This document shows positions 9,416-18,073 of a stretch of 64,000 nucleotides of DNA, piece after piece; within the stretch, counting starts at the first letter, position 1, and every line of letters begins with the position of its first letter. Both the position numbers and the translations under genes were made by a program. Under the pieces are notes generated by a model. It was not told the DNA's origin, ran no database searches, and saw only the letters and a list, made by a program, of their open reading frames with translations. This DNA comes from RPRC01 sp040773465 (GTDB taxonomy: Bacteria; Desulfobacterota; Desulfuromonadia; Geobacterales; Geobacteraceae), in contig JAXGWF010000003.1 of assembly GCA_040773465.1 (NCBI GenBank), forward strand, positions 55,282 to 119,281. The letters run 5' to 3'.

Positions 9416-10744
9416 ATGACGAAGCAGATGCAATCCTGTAATGCGGCTGGATCAATGACCGGCACCATAGGGGGAGGGATTTTTTCCGCTATCCATACCT
9501 GGCTCATGCGGGTCAAACTTCGCTACAAAATTACCTTGCTCGTGGTCACGAATGTCCTGCTCGTAGCAGGCAGTGCAGCGGCCGGGCTGTATGCCGTCAG
9601 GAGCATATCCGCTCATCTCGAGGCCGGAGGAGCGGCTGAAGCATCTCAAGAGTTCCTGGCCGAAACACTCCGTCAGCTTCTCTTGACCTCCGGTTCGATA
9701 CTCCTCGTGAGCATAATTATGGGAATATTCCTGGGCTACCTGGTCTTCAAATCCGTTGCCGACCCGCTGGCCATCGTATCGAAAGTCGTGGAAGCCGTGG
9801 AGTCGGGCGACCTGACCATCAGGGCACAGGTCCCCTATGGCGGAGGTCTGGGCAAGCTGGCGGTGAAGATCAACAATATGGCCGACCAGACGCTCGACGT
9901 CATCGGCAAACTGGCGGCCGCGATCGACCAGCTCGGCTCCAGCACCGCGACCCTGCAGTCGAGCTCGAACAGCCTTGATTCGGCGGTGAGCGACGCCACC
10001 ATGCAGTCCTCATCATCTGCGTCGGCAGCGGAAGAAATGTATGCCACCGCCGAAGAAATCGCCAGAAACTGCTGCCATGCGGCTGAAAGCGCAAAGCAGA
10101 CCAGCGACGCTGCCAGGGACAGCGAGAAAGTCATTGTGGAAACAGCCGCCCTCATGGAAAACCTGTCACAGGGAGCCATCAGGACATCGGAAATCGTCCA
10201 GAGCCTCGGTGAAAGCTCTGACAAAATCGAGGAAATTGTCGTAACCATCGAAGAGATTGCCGACCAGACCAACCTCCTGGCTCTTAACGCGGCAATCGAA
10301 GCCGCACGCGCCGGTGAACACGGCAGGGGTTTTGCCGTGGTTGCGGACGAAGTCCGCAGGTTGGCGGAACGGACCGGCAAGGCAACCCGCGAAATATCCG
10401 TCATGATCAAGGGTATCCAGAGCCAGACCAAGGAAGTGGTGCAATCCATGGGTGAAGAGGCTGAAAAAGTCAAGCTTGGTGCGGAGGCATCGGAAAAATC
10501 TGGCCAGGCCGTAGCGGAGATCATCTCCCTGGTATCACTGCTCGACGAAAAAGTGGCACAGATCGCCACGGCCGCTGAACAGCAGTCCGCCACGACCCAG
10601 GAAATGACCCAGAGCCTCCAGCGCATCACCGAGTCCGTCAACACGGCAGCAACGGAAGCACAGCACAGCAACCAGGAGTCCGCTGCCCTGGCGCAACTAT
10701 CCGGGACGCTGCAATCGATCGTGCATCGGTACAAGGTCGCCTGA
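9416..10744 (+). CDS. Methyl-accepting chemotaxis protein, 442 aa
   Basis: Start at 9416 is set by GGAGG 8 bases upstream. Two membrane helices (about 35-57 and 88-110) enclose only about 30 periplasmic residues, too few for a folded ligand domain, so the signal may be sensed in the membrane, by the HAMP domain, or through a partner protein. HAMP follows at about 110-165. The signalling tip contains IADQTNLLALNAAIEAARAG and GRGFAVVADEVRRLAERTG, the invariant CheA/CheW-binding hairpin. There is no C-terminal CheR pentapeptide; the protein ends VHRYKVA. The sigma-28-type promoter fits co-regulation with motility genes. Confidence 0.95.
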   Translation: MTKQMQSCNAAGSMTGTIGGGIFSAIHTWLMRVKLRYKITLLVVTNVLLVAGSAAAGLYAVRSISAHLEAGGAAEASQEFLAETLRQLLLTSGSILLVSIIMGIFLGYLVFKSVADPLAIVSKVVEAVESGDLTIRAQVPYGGGLGKLAVKINNMADQTLDVIGKLAAAIDQLGSSTATLQSSSNSLDSAVSDATMQSSSSASAAEEMYATAEEIARNCCHAAESAKQTSDAARDSEKVIVETAALMENLSQGAIRTSEIVQSLGESSDKIEEIVVTIEEIADQTNLLALNAAIEAARAGEHGRGFAVVADEVRRLAERTGKATREISVMIKGIQSQTKEVVQSMGEEAEKVKLGAEASEKSGQAVAEIISLVSLLDEKVAQIATAAEQQSATTQEMTQSLQRITESVNTAATEAQHSNQESAALAQLSGTLQSIVHRYKVA

Positions 10745-10781
10745 AGCCTCGTCCCGCCGGGGGTGAAAACATATTAAAAAA

Positions 10782-10824
10782 GAAACGGCCGTATTCATAC
10801 AAGGATGCGGCCGTTTCCTTTTCC
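10782..10824 (+). terminator. Intrinsic terminator after the chemotaxis receptor
   Basis: A 10-bp perfect stem (10782-10791 with 10808-10817) is followed by a T-rich run. An A-run on the other side makes it usable for the convergent kinase too. Confidence 0.85.
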
Positions 10825-10903
10825 CTGTTCGACACGGAATGACAGGGGAGGCGAGCACCTTCCGATCATTCCAGGGAGACTCAACATGAAATAGAAAATG
10901 TGC

Positions 10904-13900
10904 CTATGCAGCCTTGGCGGCAAAGGCCTTGAACAGGTCAAATTCCTTCCTGATCTGGTTGATCAGGGGAGCCGCGCTGATGATCTCGCCATTTTGCAGG
11001 AAAATTTCCATTCTTGCTACCGATTCCTGTAACGGGTTTGCCGACATATTCGCCGCGGCACCCTTCATCAGGTGCACCAGGCGGCGGATAAGATCCATAT
11101 CCCGCTCGCTGAACGCCTTCTGCAATTTTTCGAGGTTGTGCGCATAGTCATCGATAAATCCCTGCAGAATTTCCTCGAGGACCTCTTCGTCGCAATCGAT
11201 GCGTCGCCGCAGCTCGTCGCGGTCGAACACTCTTTTTGAATGTTCGGGACAGTGGTGATCATCGGCAACGTCCAGGCGAGACGACAACCCGGAAAGGGCT
11301 CGATGAACCACTTCCTTGAGATCCTTGGGATACAGGGGCTTGGAAATGTAATCGTCCATGCCGACGGCCAGGCACTTCTCCCGGTCGCCTTTCATGGCAT
11401 GGGCCGTCATGGCGATAATCGGAATATGCGCCCCCGAAACGGCCTCTCGCCGGCGGATTGCCTCCGTTGCCTCAAAGCCGTCCAGTTCAGGCATCTGGAT
11501 ATCCATCAACACCAGGTCGTAGGGAACCATCTCGAGGGCCGCCAGGGCCTCTTTGCCGTTTGCAACCGCATCGGCCCGATAGCCGAGATTATCCAGAATG
11601 CGGAGGATTACTTTCTGATTGGTGCTGTTATCTTCGGCAAGCAGTATGCGGATATTGTTTTTTACCCCCTTCCGGGCGAACTCCGGATTCTCGACCCCGA
11701 GGCGGAATCCCTGATACGACGTTTTCATGCTTCCGGACAGCGCCATCAGGCAATAATACAACTCATCCAGCTTAACCGGCTTCTGCAGGCGGGCGGTAAA
11801 GATATCGTCGGAAAGGTCGCTCATGAATATCTTCTCCCCGATGGGCGAGACATGAATCAGGACCGTATCACTGAGATCCCGGTCTTTTTTGATTTCATTT
11901 CCGAGTCTAGAGGAACTGCCCCGGGCAAGCTGTCGACCGATGAATGCGTAGGAAAACGGATCGTTCTCCGCCGCCGCGGCACGCAGGAGGGCGATGGCTT
12001 CGTCTTCATCACGTGCCTCGGCAAACCGGTATCCCCACAGACGAAGCTTTTCCGTTATCGCCAGGCGGCTCGTAGCGCTTGCATCGATCACCAGGATGCG
12101 GTCCTTGAGACTTTCGTCGGGAACGACAAACATTTTGTTTTTCCATGCTGATTGCTTGGCGAACTTGATCGACAGGAAAAACGTGGAGCCCTCGCCTTCC
12201 CGACTCTCTACTTCGATTGAACCTCCCATCATTTCCGCCAATTGTTTCGAAATGGCAAGGCCCAAACCGGTTCCGCCGTATCTGCGTGTCGTAGATGCAT
12301 CTACCTGCGAAAATAATTCAAAAATGCCCCCGATATGTTTCCGAGGTATGCCGATGCCGGTATCGCTTACGGAAAAACGGATCCAGGCATGACGCTGGTC
12401 TTCTCTGTCCAGCGTTGCCCTGAGCACGATTTCTCCCTGATGGGTAAACTTCAGGGCGTTGCTGAGCAGATTGACCAGTATCTGGCGCAATTTGCCCGGA
12501 TCACCGGACACCAGGGTCGGGATGTCCGGGCTGATGAGGCAGTTGAAATCAAGACCCTTGGTATAGATACTCGTGGCCATGAAATCACAGATGTCCTCGA
12601 CGGTAGACCGAAGGTCGAATCCTACGGTTTCGATATCAAGTCGACCTGCCTCTATTTTGGAATAGTCGAGGATGTCGTTGATGATGGTCAACAGGGAGTC
12701 CGCCGATGCACGCACGATTTCGGCATATTCACGCTGTTCCTGGTTCAGATGCGAGTCAAGCAGAAGGCCCGTCATGCCGATCACGCCGTTCATCGGCGTA
12801 CGGATCTCGTGACTCATGTTGGCAAGGAAAAGGCTCTTTGCCTTGTTTGCGGTTTCGGCGGCCTCTTTGGCTTTACGCAGTTCTTCCTCCACCAGCTTCC
12901 GCTCCGTTACATTATCGTAGGTAACCAGGACACCGAAAACCTTGTTGTCTTTTCCGCGGAGGGGAATCTTGTTTTTCCTCAACCAGGAAACCTTGCCGTC
13001 ATTCAACAGCAGAGCCTCTTCGTAGTTCATCTTCGGCATACCCTGTTCGATCACCAGTTGGTCATCACCGCGCATGCCGTCGGCATTTTCTTTCCAGGGC
13101 ATTTCGAAATCATTCATTCCGGTTATAGCGCAAGGATTGTCCAGGCCGATGTCTTCGGTGAAGGACTTGTTGCATCCCAGGAAATTGAGATTCGTGTCTT
13201 TCCAGTAAACCCGCTGCGGAATATTGTCGAGGACCAGTTGGAGCATCTGCTGCGAGCAGAATAAATCCTCCTCCATTCTCTTCCGCGCCGTTATATCGAT
13301 ACCGCAGCCGACGAGATAGGTGATGGATCCGATCTCCTGACGTTTTCCATCCAGGAGGAAAAAGTGTTCCACGCCGTCCCTGCTTCGCAACCTGAATTCC
13401 GTCTCCGTCTCACCCCGCTCGAAGACTTCGGCAATCTTGCCGGCAAAAAACTCCCGGTCATCTTCGTGGACAATGGAAACCACGTCGACGGCCAACAGCT
13501 TTTCCGGTCGGAGCCCCGTAATCTGTTCCAGTTGATGATTCCATCGACAGAGACGGCCCTCCCTGTCGAGAACGAACAGCACGCCCGGCAGGCTTTCCAT
13601 GATGGTTTTGAGGAATTGCTTCTGTTCCTGAAGCGCATCCTTGGCCTTGGTACGCTCATCGACTTCCCGTTGCAGAACTTCATTGAGGTTCGCCAGTTCG
13701 ATAGTACGCTGGCGTACCCGCTCTTCAAGCTCATTGTGAGCCTGGAGCAGCATTTTCTCCGCCTGCCGTCGTTCGGTGATATCGAAGATAATCGAGATGA
13801 CCCCACCGACGATGCCTTCTTTCGTGGTAAAAGTCGCTTTCTTGAAAATGATGTTGTGCTGCTTGCCGTCGGCCAGATCCATCTGGGATTCGTACGTTTT

Positions 13901-15187
13901 CACGCCGGGAGAGCGCAACAGCTCCTCATCCATACCGGTAAGGATATCCGCGGTATCTTCAGGCATGACGTCGTATACCGCCTTGCTCAAGATTTCAAGC
14001 CGCGGCATCCGGACAAATTCCTCGAATGCCTTGTTGCAACCAAGGTAGTTGCCCTCGAGATCCTTGTAGTACAGCGGCAGCGGGATACTGTCGATAATTT
14101 CCTGCAGGAAAAACCATTGCTCCTGCAGGTATTCACTCGCCTGCTTGAGCTCGGTCAGGTCTTCGAACGCTACCATCGAGCCGATCGTTGCCCCGGTCGA
14201 GTCCTTGATAAGGGTCGAAGTGAAACGAATCCACCTGCCTGTTTCCCCCATCAGTGGGAAGAAGTCGGTAACCTCGTAGATTCCTTCCTTGTATTTGGAT
14301 TTGTTGTACTTGCCGGCAAACCATTTTTCAATTTCATCCACCTTGCCGGCAAGCAGAAGATCGGCAACCATCGGGCGCTGGCCGCCGTAAAAAATGTCGG
14401 CATGGCGGCTTGTTCCGATGATCGTTTCGGCCTTGACTCCCGAACAGAGTTCCATCGCTTCGTTCCAGTGGATGACCTTGTGGTCCAAATCCAGAATGAA
14501 CTGGGGAAACGGCGCTCCGTGAATGACCGCCTTCAGGCTGGCTTCATTATCTTTCAGCGCCTGCTCGGCCTTCTGGCGATATCTGACCAGCAACACGGAA
14601 ATTGTCGTAAAAAGCAATATCAGCAGCGTTGCCGTAAACAGAAGCGTGTTTCTGAGATCCTTGTACGTTTCGAAAAAATCTGATTTCTTTACGCCCACAT
14701 ACAATGCACCGATAACATTCCCTTTCGCATCCATGATGGGATCATAGGCGGAAAGGTAGGGCGTTCCTAAAATTGTGGTTTCCCCACGATATGACTGCCC
14801 TTTTACGAAAACAGGCTCATAAGCCGCACCGTGCAGACCGGTACCGACCGCCCGACTGCCGTCGTCCTTGCGAATATTCGTGGAAATTCTGGTATCGCCC
14901 ATGAAAACCGTGGCGCTGCATCCGGTCAATTCCTTGATCTTGTCGGGGAGCTCATAATTCCCGTTCAGAACATAGTCGCCGATCATCAATGTGCCGTTGA
15001 CAACGTGAAAGGTTTTGCCTTTAACCTTGATCAATTCCCAAAAGGTTTTGATGTTGTTGTCAAGTATGTGCTCGGCTTTTTCCTGGGCATCGATATAAAT
15101 TTCCGAAAGAAAAAACCATGTTGCACTGGCAATCGCCAAGGCCACGAAAAGAACGTTTATAGGTACCAAGTAGTGAAGTTTCTTCAT
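10904..15187 (-). CDS. Giant hybrid sensor histidine kinase: Cache-4xPAS-HisKA-HATPase-REC-REC-HPt, 1427 aa
   Basis: The start at 15187 (MKKLHYLVPINVLF) has AGGA 8-12 bases upstream and gives a proper membrane helix; earlier in-frame starts overlap the ferredoxin gene. Order: helix, periplasmic single-Cache domain (about 45-190, YLSAYDPIMDAKGNVIGALY), helix, four PAS domains to about 775, HisKA with the acceptor His in LANMSHEIRTPMNG, ATPase with GTGLGLAI. The first receiver has lost its acceptor (FIGRQLARG where LLD is expected). The second is intact (LVLMDIQMPELDG, ISKPLYPKD). The C-terminal HPt has His in RLVHLMKGAAAN. This is the BarA/GacS phosphorelay plan. It sits third in the rex operon, 50 bases after the ferredoxin stop. 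Confidence 0.93.
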   Translation of the reverse strand: MKKLHYLVPINVLFVALAIASATWFFLSEIYIDAQEKAEHILDNNIKTFWELIKVKGKTFHVVNGTLMIGDYVLNGNYELPDKIKELTGCSATVFMGDTRISTNIRKDDGSRAVGTGLHGAAYEPVFVKGQSYRGETTILGTPYLSAYDPIMDAKGNVIGALYVGVKKSDFFETYKDLRNTLLFTATLLILLFTTISVLLVRYRQKAEQALKDNEASLKAVIHGAPFPQFILDLDHKVIHWNEAMELCSGVKAETIIGTSRHADIFYGGQRPMVADLLLAGKVDEIEKWFAGKYNKSKYKEGIYEVTDFFPLMGETGRWIRFTSTLIKDSTGATIGSMVAFEDLTELKQASEYLQEQWFFLQEIIDSIPLPLYYKDLEGNYLGCNKAFEEFVRMPRLEILSKAVYDVMPEDTADILTGMDEELLRSPGVKTYESQMDLADGKQHNIIFKKATFTTKEGIVGGVISIIFDITERRQAEKMLLQAHNELEERVRQRTIELANLNEVLQREVDERTKAKDALQEQKQFLKTIMESLPGVLFVLDREGRLCRWNHQLEQITGLRPEKLLAVDVVSIVHEDDREFFAGKIAEVFERGETETEFRLRSRDGVEHFFLLDGKRQEIGSITYLVGCGIDITARKRMEEDLFCSQQMLQLVLDNIPQRVYWKDTNLNFLGCNKSFTEDIGLDNPCAITGMNDFEMPWKENADGMRGDDQLVIEQGMPKMNYEEALLLNDGKVSWLRKNKIPLRGKDNKVFGVLVTYDNVTERKLVEEELRKAKEAAETANKAKSLFLANMSHEIRTPMNGVIGMTGLLLDSHLNQEQREYAEIVRASADSLLTIINDILDYSKIEAGRLDIETVGFDLRSTVEDICDFMATSIYTKGLDFNCLISPDIPTLVSGDPGKLRQILVNLLSNALKFTHQGEIVLRATLDREDQRHAWIRFSVSDTGIGIPRKHIGGIFELFSQVDASTTRRYGGTGLGLAISKQLAEMMGGSIEVESREGEGSTFFLSIKFAKQSAWKNKMFVVPDESLKDRILVIDASATSRLAITEKLRLWGYRFAEARDEDEAIALLRAAAAENDPFSYAFIGRQLARGSSSRLGNEIKKDRDLSDTVLIHVSPIGEKIFMSDLSDDIFTARLQKPVKLDELYYCLMALSGSMKTSYQGFRLGVENPEFARKGVKNNIRILLAEDNSTNQKVILRILDNLGYRADAVANGKEALAALEMVPYDLVLMDIQMPELDGFEATEAIRRREAVSGAHIPIIAMTAHAMKGDREKCLAVGMDDYISKPLYPKDLKEVVHRALSGLSSRLDVADDHHCPEHSKRVFDRDELRRRIDCDEEVLEEILQGFIDDYAHNLEKLQKAFSERDMDLIRRLVHLMKGAAANMSANPLQESVARMEIFLQNGEIISAAPLINQIRKEFDLFKAFAAKAA

Positions 15188-15237
15188 TTCCTGAATCCTT
15201 TTTCTGTACCGCCAAAATGTCGTGACATTTCGACTGG

Positions 15238-15537
15238 TCAGACTACGGAGCGGACAGGGAGGCACCCTGCTTCAATCGAATCTTCCTTGCAGGAACATTC
15301 GCCCAGAAACTGATCCAGGATGCCGGGAAGCGTTCCCACAGTAACCCCGTGAAACACTATGCCGTTGATTTCGAGATTTGGTCCCTTTCTGCACATTTCC
15401 TCGCATCTGCTGCCCACCAGTTCGATCTCTGATGAACAGCCACGCTCTTCCAGGTAAATCTGAATGAATTCGAGGTTTTTTCCGTTTCCCCGCTGGAAAC
15501 AAGAGCTTCCCATGCAGATTTTTATTTTCACTTTCAC
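15238..15537 (-). CDS. Thioredoxin-like [2Fe-2S] ferredoxin (NuoE C-domain type), 99 aa
   Basis: Cysteines at 8, 13, 45 and 49 (CMGSSC and CEEMC) are spaced as in thioredoxin-like [2Fe-2S] ferredoxins and the C-terminal half of NuoE/HymA/HydC. The domain is complete at about 80 residues; the tail adds two further cysteines (GECSCKED). Such proteins pass single electrons and are common beside Fe-only hydrogenases and NADH-linked flavoproteins. The gene begins 16 bases after rex and precedes a giant hybrid kinase, so its partner may be regulatory rather than a local enzyme; no NuoF or hydrogenase gene is in view. Confidence 0.88.
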   Translation of the reverse strand: MKVKIKICMGSSCFQRGNGKNLEFIQIYLEERGCSSEIELVGSRCEEMCRKGPNLEINGIVFHGVTVGTLPGILDQFLGECSCKEDSIEAGCLPVRSVV

Positions 15538-15553
15538 GGCAACTCTCCTTCGG

Positions 15554-16204
15554 TCAGTGCGCGGCCATCTTGCGCTTGGTCATCTTCACGGACAGCACCG
15601 CAAAGCCGGACGAAAGATCTTCATTCTGGGTAATCACATCATCTGGAACCACGAGGTTCGCCGATGTAAAGTTCCAGATACCCTTGACTCCCGCGGCAAC
15701 AAGGATATCCGTGACATCCTGGGCTTCCTCGGGCTGGACACACAGAATGGCTAGGCAGACGTTAATTCTTCTGGCCAGCTCCCCGAGCCGCTCCAGCCCG
15801 AAAACGGGGATGCCATTCGCTTCAGACCGTGATTTCTGCGGCTCTTTATCGAACGCGGCAACAATTCTCAGGCCGAGATTCATCAAATTCTGGTTACTGA
15901 GAAGCGAAGAACCGAGTTGTCCGACACCGATGAGAAACGCATCCAAGGTGTCACCCAACCCCAGGAACCCCTCTATTCCCCCGATGAGGTCCTGTATGCT
16001 GTAGCCGATACGGGGAGTCCCGGTTATACGGGTCAACTCAAGATCCTTGCGCACCAAGATCGGCTCGATCCCCATCCTTTCCGCAAGGTGGGAAGAGGAA
16101 ACCGTCTGTTCCCCTTTTATGGAAAGCTCCCGAAGAAGGTTGAGATAGGCCGGCAGACGCCTGATGGTGGGCAATTTATCGATTTTAAGATCTCTTCTTT
16201 TCAT
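15554..16204 (-). CDS. rex: Redox-sensing transcriptional repressor Rex
   Basis: Rex represses genes for NADH-consuming pathways and leaves DNA when NADH/NAD+ rises. The start at 16204 (MKRRDLKIDKLP) follows an AAGG-type ribosome site. Residues about 1-80 are the winged helix (PTIRRLPAYLNLLREL, VRKDLELT). Residues about 85-205 are the Rossmann domain with the dinucleotide loop FLIGVGQLGSSLL and the conserved IVAAFDKEP segment; the C-terminal swapped helix is present. Length (216 aa) is typical. It heads a three-gene minus-strand operon and appears autoregulated through the operator at 16455-16474. Confidence 0.96.
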   Translation of the reverse strand: MKRRDLKIDKLPTIRRLPAYLNLLRELSIKGEQTVSSSHLAERMGIEPILVRKDLELTRITGTPRIGYSIQDLIGGIEGFLGLGDTLDAFLIGVGQLGSSLLSNQNLMNLGLRIVAAFDKEPQKSRSEANGIPVFGLERLGELARRINVCLAILCVQPEEAQDVTDILVAAGVKGIWNFTSANLVVPDDVITQNEDLSSGFAVLSVKMTKRKMAAH

Positions 16205-16445
16205 TACTGGTAACTGCCTTCCCTTTAAAATTAGCTGCAATGGAAACGTCCGGATCATCCGGACAGATTTCAGTAGACCGGAGCATCAAGAGAGCAAATA
16301 GCCTGCCAAACACCTCAATCACGGCTAACATATCGAATAGACGAATGAAACATAAAAAAATAACAGCTGTAATTGCTATTACCCAGGTTATAGCATGTCA
16401 CATTAAACCAGTTAAACCCAACAGTAACTAACTGAAAAAACTATT

Positions 16446-16474
16446 ATTATAATATTTGTTATGATTATAACAAA
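16446..16474 (-). promoter_or_regulatory. Promoter with Rex operator upstream of rex
   Basis: A perfect 8-bp inverted repeat with a 4-base spacer (TTTGTTAT-GATT-ATAACAAA, 16455-16474) closely matches the Rex operator pattern TTGT-N10-ACAA. On the minus strand it overlaps a promoter: TTGTTA (16468-16473), 16-base spacer, TATAAT (16446-16451). Bound Rex would therefore block RNA polymerase. The predicted leader to the rex start is about 235 bases and holds no evident gene. The remaining part of the 16205-16646 gap is AT-rich and featureless. Confidence 0.8.
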
Positions 16475-16646
16475 TTTCATTGCACTGTATTATCAACACA
16501 ACGCATATGTCTTCTTACGGAATGATCAAACAAGAATCCCCGTAATCGTTCTTGCATTTCGGGATTTGCCATGACCGATTGAGTGCGGGCACAAGATGGT
16601 ATGAAGGTGGGGCGCAAGGAGGGATTATCAGTTTTCGAACCGACTC

Positions 16647-18068
16647 TCAATTCTTTTGAAAATGCTTCAGACGCTTACTCAAAGCCGGCTGAGATATCCC
16701 CAGCATCCTGGAAGCTATCGTCTGGTTGTTGCCGGACCGCTCGAGAGCCTCAAGGATCAGAAGCTCGGTCGCTTCCTGAATCGTCGGAAGCTGTTCGCAG
16801 CAAGCAAAGATATTGTCCCGGTTTTTTTCACCGCCGGCTGTCCCGGCGGCAGCCCTTTCCAACGGAGCGAGCATTTTGTCGAAATGACTAACCAACAATA
16901 TATCCGTCTTGCAAACACTCGCGGCATCGAAGATCAGCGATTTCAATTCCCGGACATTGCCGGGGAAGGAATACACCGCCAGGCGGTTGAGTATTTTCTT
17001 CGAGACAACAGGCTTCCTGATCTTTAACTGTTCAACGGCTTCGTCAAGAAAACGATCGACCAGAATCGGGATATCCTGCTTTCTTTCCCGTAACGGCGGA
17101 ATGCATACATGGTGAATATTGAGCCGGTAATACAAGTCTTTACGGAATGCGCCTTCGGCCTGTTTTTCCAGCAAGTCCTGATTCGTCGCAACGACAATGC
17201 GGGCCTCCAGGCGCCTGGGCCGGTCGCTGCCCAATGGTATATATTCCCCCTCTTGCAGCAACCGCAATAACTTGAGTTGCGAAACGTGACTCAGATCACC
17301 GATTTCATCAAGAAAAAGGGTGCCGCCGGAAGCCTTCTCCACCAACCCCTTTCTCATCTCATTCGCTCCGGTATAGGCTCCCTTAACGTGACCGAAAAGA
17401 GTATCGGCAAAAATCGCATCATCAAGGCCGGCAACATTAACGGAAACCAGTGGCCCCGAACCTTTGCCGCAGGCATGAATCGCCCGGGCGAACAACTCCT
17501 TGCCGACGCCGCTTTCGCCCGTAAGCAGTATCGGCTGATTGCTCTTGGTAACCAACTCCAGATATCTGAAAATCGCCAGCATTGCCGGATCCCGCGTTAT
17601 GATTTCACTGAAAACCTCGGGACAATTCAGCTTGTCACTGAGAAATTGGCTGCTCATCTCGATATTTTCCCGTTGGAGATTGAGCATTTTGATGGTGCGA
17701 AGAACCCCTGTGACGATTCGGTCCTCTTCATCGGTCTTTACGAAATAATCGAACGCCCCCAGCCTCATGCACCTGATCGCGGTTTCCAGCTGGTTCATGC
17801 CGCTCAGAATGATCACCGGAATATCAGGATGCTCTTCGATAATAAGAGGAAGCAACTCTTCACCGGACACATGAGGCATGGTCAGATCAAGCAGGATGAT
17901 CCCGATGTTTTCCTCATCCAGAATGTCCATGACCAACCTGCTGTCCAGGCATTTGACGATATTGTTGATTCCCGCCGATCGCTCCAGGATGATGCCCAGG
18001 CTGCGCAACCAGCCAGCCTCATCATCCACCAGCAAAATGCTGTATGAAGGAAATAACACTTCGGACAT
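16647..18068 (-). CDS. Sigma-54-dependent response regulator (NtrC family), 473 aa
   Basis: The start at 18068 (MSEVLFPSYS) has GGAGAGG upstream and leaves a 5-base gap from the preceding kinase stop. Receiver at about 8-125: ILLVDDE, acceptor Asp in IILLDLTMP, Lys in YFVKTDEE. AAA+ domain at about 160-385 with Walker A GESGVGKE, the sigma-54 contact loop written GAYTGA (GAFTGA is commoner, but Tyr is tolerated), and FLDEIGDL. C-terminal Fis-type helix-turn-helix NNQTIASRMLGISQPALSKR. It forms a two-component pair with the kinase just upstream and should activate sigma-54 promoters; no target promoter is identified. Confidence 0.95.
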   Translation of the reverse strand: MSEVLFPSYSILLVDDEAGWLRSLGIILERSAGINNIVKCLDSRLVMDILDEENIGIILLDLTMPHVSGEELLPLIIEEHPDIPVIILSGMNQLETAIRCMRLGAFDYFVKTDEEDRIVTGVLRTIKMLNLQRENIEMSSQFLSDKLNCPEVFSEIITRDPAMLAIFRYLELVTKSNQPILLTGESGVGKELFARAIHACGKGSGPLVSVNVAGLDDAIFADTLFGHVKGAYTGANEMRKGLVEKASGGTLFLDEIGDLSHVSQLKLLRLLQEGEYIPLGSDRPRRLEARIVVATNQDLLEKQAEGAFRKDLYYRLNIHHVCIPPLRERKQDIPILVDRFLDEAVEQLKIRKPVVSKKILNRLAVYSFPGNVRELKSLIFDAASVCKTDILLVSHFDKMLAPLERAAAGTAGGEKNRDNIFACCEQLPTIQEATELLILEALERSGNNQTIASRMLGISQPALSKRLKHFQKN

Positions 18069-18073
18069 ACCGG

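Noticed and set aside
9835..10734. 299-codon open frame antisense to the chemotaxis receptor
   Set aside because: Ser/Ala-rich shadow of a conserved signalling domain; typical artefact.
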